Below, piece after piece: positions 60,670 to 64,000 of a stretch of DNA of 64,000 nucleotides; the first letter of the stretch is position 1, and every line of letters begins with the position of its first letter. Location: NCBI GenBank assembly GCA_011800155.1, contig JAALGH010000011.1:1426001-1490000 (forward strand). The letters run 5' to 3'. This stretch comes from Flammulina velutipes. Taxonomy: Eukaryota > Basidiomycota > Agaricomycetes > Agaricales > Physalacriaceae. A program made the translations under genes and the position numbers. The notes beneath the pieces were generated by a model that saw only the letters and a list, made by a program, of their open reading frames with translations, was not told where the DNA came from and did no database searches.

Positions 60670-61588
60670 ATGCCTCTCTTCGGATCCAAGGTTTGGGAAC
60701 TCGATCTGCAATATGGTCAGCTAGCTAATACATAGCCTTTAGAAACACGATGAGCGTGATACCCTCTCGTCGTCTACGCACGGAAATACTGGACTAGGTC
60801 ATAATGATCACTCTGGCGGCCTCACTGGAGGTACCGGCCACACTGGCAACCACACCGGAACCGGCCTCACTGGCAACCACGCCGGAACTGGCCACACTGG
60901 CACTCATACTGGCACTGGATACGCCGGTGAGACCACGGGGCTCACCGGTGGACACCACAACGACCACGGACGTGCTCAAGGCCAAGGCCAAGGTCTCGGA
61001 CACACAACTGGCGGACCTACTTCAGGATTGCAGCAGTCGGTATGTCCCTCATTCCCATGTAATCAGTCCATTGCTCATGATGACCCAAGAACCATCACAA
61101 CAACGCAGGCCAACACCACGGTACAGGCCTAGGGAACACCACCGGTCAAGGATATCCTGACCAGTCAGGAGGTGGTGGCTACGGTAACAACCACGGTACT
61201 TCCATTCCGCCTGCGGAACAACTCTCCACTGGCTCGGGGCGTGGACACACCGGTGGACATAGCACGTCTGGCAAGATTGAACACGCCATTGGTTCAGCTC
61301 TGGGAAGTGAGAGTTTGAAGGCGAAAGGCGCTCAAAAGGAGCGGTAAGTCGTTACAGCCGCCTTTTTGCCAGCTTCTCATCTTGTATAGGGAGGCCAACG
61401 CACTTAAGGTGCAGAGTGCGGAGATTCAGGAAGCTGAGAGACTTGAACATGAAGCGTCTATCCGTAGGGAACGCGCTGTCGCACACGGTGAGCACAATGT
61501 TTCCATGTCTCGCATGCTCCATTTACTTACTATTTCAGCAGGTGCTCATCCTTCGCATGGACAAGCAGGTGCTGGAACAGGCTATTGA
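60670..61588 (+). CDS. Gly/His/Thr-rich repeat protein with conserved C-terminal helix
   Basis: Five exons give about 230 residues. MPLFGSK joins KHDERDTLSSSTHGNTGLGH. A low-complexity array of GHTGTHTGTG-like repeats follows (HTGNHTGTGLTGNHAGTG, then HHNDHGRAQGQGQGLGHTTG). The C-terminus, SGKIEHAIGSALGSESLKAK then EREANALKVQSAEIQEAERL, is an amphipathic helix shared by many fungal stress-related small proteins of this pattern. The hydrophilic repeat and strong promoter suggest an abundant intrinsically disordered (LEA-like) protein; this is inferred. The acceptor at the AAG before AACCATCACAAC was chosen because the other one gives a stop. Confidence 0.6.
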
Positions 61589-61858
61589 TTTGTCCCATCT
61601 TAATCATCGAAATATCAAATTGTATTCTTAGTGCTGTATAAATAAGCGCCACAATCTACTTTTTGCCGGCTATTGCCGAGCTTCCTCTAAATGGACTACA
61701 TCATTCAACGTTGTCCGCCGTACCGTCAGACAAGAACCCATGATGATGTTCAGGCTTCTTGAACTAAACGGCAAAGCTATCGGCTGACCATGGTACTTAT
61801 GGACACTGGCGACCCGGAATCTTTGTAGCTCCTCGCATCTTGTCTCCCTTTCGCCACT
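61589..61858. other. Intergenic gap
   Basis: Nothing recognised. Confidence 0.4.
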
Positions 61859-64000
61859 ATGACCACCCTGCATACGCAAAAGGATGTGGGCGACGACGAT
61901 GTCAAAGAGCGCTCTCACTCCTCTCTATGCGATTTCGCAAGTACTATAACTGTCGCTGAAGAACGTCGTCTAGTACGCAAACTGGACAGATACATCCTGC
62001 CGATTACTTGTCTGCTCTATCTGTTTGCTTGCAAGTTTACACCATTGTTTTCGACGATTATTTGAGATGCTAACACGACATTCAGACCTCGATCGCTCTA
62101 ATCTTGGCAATGCGCGCCTTCAAGGCTTACCTGAGGACTTGCTAGATGGCGACCCGACTGGCAGTTACTTTGACTGGGTTAATTCGGCATTCTTCTTCTC
62201 TTACGTGCGTATATGGTATCGCTACAGCTGAGTCTTGATATTAATACATACTTTAAGATCATCTTCCAAATACCCGCAACGATCACGTCCAAATTATTTG
62301 CGCCACACCTCTGGATCGCGACCGCAGCCGTCGGATGGGGTGTATCTTCCACTTTCATGGTCTGTCATTTTTTCAGATTACCCTGTAAAGCTGATGGGTG
62401 TCATGCATAGTCTTTAGCTAAGAACTTTGCTGGACTAATGACAGGAAGAATATTCCTCGGAATATTCGAAGCGTGTTTCGCGCCTGGTATTCCATTGTAT
62501 TATTGTAAGTCCAGCACACTGCATTGCACAGCAGGGCTTAAATATTGTCAGCTTTGTTTTACACCAAGGAGGAGCTGGGTTTGCGTGTAAGATCTCTAAG
62601 TCGATGTTCAGCTCAGGTTTTTACTGATTGCCCTCGTATAGATGGCGTATTGGTTCGGATTTGCTGCGGTTGCAGGGGCGTTTGGAGGGCTTATTGCGTT
62701 TGGTATCCAGCATGCGAGCAACATATCCGTTGCCCATTGGCAGCTTCTCTTTATTCTCGAGGTGTGACCATTGCATCTCCTAACTTCGCTTATATCTGAA
62801 CGCACCGCCAAGGGAGTACCTACGGTGCTACTAGGATTACTCACCGTTATCATACTTCCCAATCGACCGGAAGCGACTAAGATTTTCACTGATCGAGAGC
62901 GCCAGATCGCTTTGGTCAGGATGAATAGATCTACGACTGGGGACGTTGGACATACTATCAATAAAGGTAATTTCTTCTCAGAGTACGCTGCATACAATTC
63001 TCTAAGAGTTATCTCACGTAGCACACATATTCCTGGCATTCAAGGATTGGCGTGTAAATATCCTTCTGGACAAGTTGGTTTACATCCCTCTCACTCTGCT
63101 CAGATCTACACCGCTGGCGTTATCTATTTTGGCATGAACTGTGCGTTGGCGAGCATATCCGCTTTCCTTCCGACCATCATTAAGACTTTTGGTTACTGTA
63201 AGTTTGTCCTCTCGACATGCCCTTCGCCTTGCTGAGTACTTCTGACAGCCAATGCTCGAGCACAACTGCTCACGGTTCCTCCCTACGTCGCGGCTGCCGT
63301 CGTAATGACTCTATTTTCGTACACCACTGATCGTCTGCAAACCCGTGGACTCTTCATGGCTGCAGCGTCGTTGATTGGTACGCTCGGATACCTGTAAGTC
63401 TGAATTTCGGTCGCGATACTAGCGTGTACTAATCCGACTTTCCTAGAATTCTGCTGACAGTACAAGAAAATCATGGCGCTCGGTACTTTGCGACGTTCTG
63501 TATAACGAGTGGGACGTATACGACCATTGGAATAATCATCGCTTGGTGTAAGTGCAAATTATCGATGAACATGATTGCGTATTGAATAGATTTACACAGT
63601 TGCACACAATCTTGGTTCCGAGACGAAGAAAGCCACAGGGATACCGATGTTTATGGCGATTGGGCAATGTGGCAGCATCCTGGGCTCGCATATATACCCA
63701 AAGACCGATGGCCCACATTATATGTGCGTGTTGTTGAGCAGATGACGCGATGAAACTAATTGTACAACAGCCGTGGATTTGCTAGTGAGTGACGATACGG
63801 CATCCAAGTTGTCAATTAATGCTCACTAACACGTATAGTATGCTGCGCTTTAGAATGTCTGGCAGCCATCTGTTGCCTGATTCTACATGTAGGCATTTTA
63901 TTTGTCATGGTTTCGTTGTTGATAACCTCTGGGTGTAGCTCTCATATAAGTATGAAAATCGAAAAAGAGACGCTCAATATGGCGTTCCAGAACACAACGC
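61859..64000 (+). CDS. Major facilitator transporter, Dal5/ACS-like (3' end cut)
   Basis: The gene continues past the window. The cytosolic N-terminus (MTTLHTQKDVGDDDVKERSH) leads to VRKLDRYILPITCLLYLFA, joined to DLDRSNLGNARLQGLPEDLL, the usual TM1 and loop of the anion:cation symporter family. Further segments are FFFSYIIFQIPATITSKLF, FAGLMTGRIFLGIFEACFAPGIPLYYSFFYTKEELGLR, GAFGGLIAFGIQHASNISVAHWQLLFILEGVPTVLLGLL and LPNRPEATKIFTDRERQIAL. The C-terminal half is spread over small exons (IYFGMNCALASISAFLPTII, VPPYVAAAVVMTLFSYTTD, YENRKRDAQYGVPEHN near the end). These fit fungal Dal5/allantoate- or nicotinate-type transporters. The substrate is unknown. About 11-12 segments are seen; the stop lies beyond 64000. 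Confidence 0.8.

Overview
The window is a piece of nuclear genome from a basidiomycete fungus, most probably an agaricomycete. Nearly every gene is cut by many introns of about 45-60 bases with GT/AG borders, genes are closely packed on both strands, and several proteins belong to agaricomycete-type families (a secreted macrofage-activating-glycoprotein-like protein, a CYP53-like P450, Plavaka transposases, transposon-borne TET/JBP, F-box proteins starting LPVELEREIF).

Left part (1-7.2 kb): a secreted GPI-anchored-type protein, a TenA/THI-4-like protein, a CYP53-like benzoate hydroxylase candidate, and two weak hypothetical loci. Mobile part (7.3-21.3 kb): two transposons side by side. The first encodes a Plavaka-type (CACTA-like) transposase on the minus strand. 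The second, about 9.6 kb between an 11-bp inverted repeat, carries three clear genes: a DUF6532-like protein, a TET/JBP-family 2-oxoglutarate/Fe(II) dioxygenase with its metal and cosubstrate residues in place, and a full-length Plavaka transposase of another clade. Its ends are AT-rich and full of short repeats. It is the most interesting system here: a transposon that carries a predicted 5-methylcytosine oxidase.

Middle (21.3-37.2 kb): genes of lineage-restricted families with no assigned function (a coiled-coil protein, two long unknown proteins, a small protein), a doubly truncated kinesin-1 fragment joined to unrelated sequence, a 33-bp minisatellite beside a tRNA-like promoter, and a P-loop ATPase with a possible nuclease-like C-terminal domain.

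Right part (37.9-64 kb): mostly conserved housekeeping genes. These are the telomere-capping subunit STN1, a MYND zinc-finger protein, an ASCC2/Cue3-like CUE-domain protein of the ribosome-rescue pathway, a PAQR/haemolysin-III membrane protein, a second P450, two identical tRNA-Thr(CGT) genes in inverted orientation around a coactosin-like gene, glutamine-fructose-6-phosphate aminotransferase (GFA1, first step of chitin precursor synthesis), the beta subunit of the nascent-polypeptide-associated complex, an F-box protein, mitochondrial methionyl-tRNA formyltransferase, a Gly/His-rich protein and an MFS transporter cut by the window end.

All gene models were spliced by eye. Outer coordinates are start codon to stop codon and include introns; individual splice sites have not been tested against RNA data.
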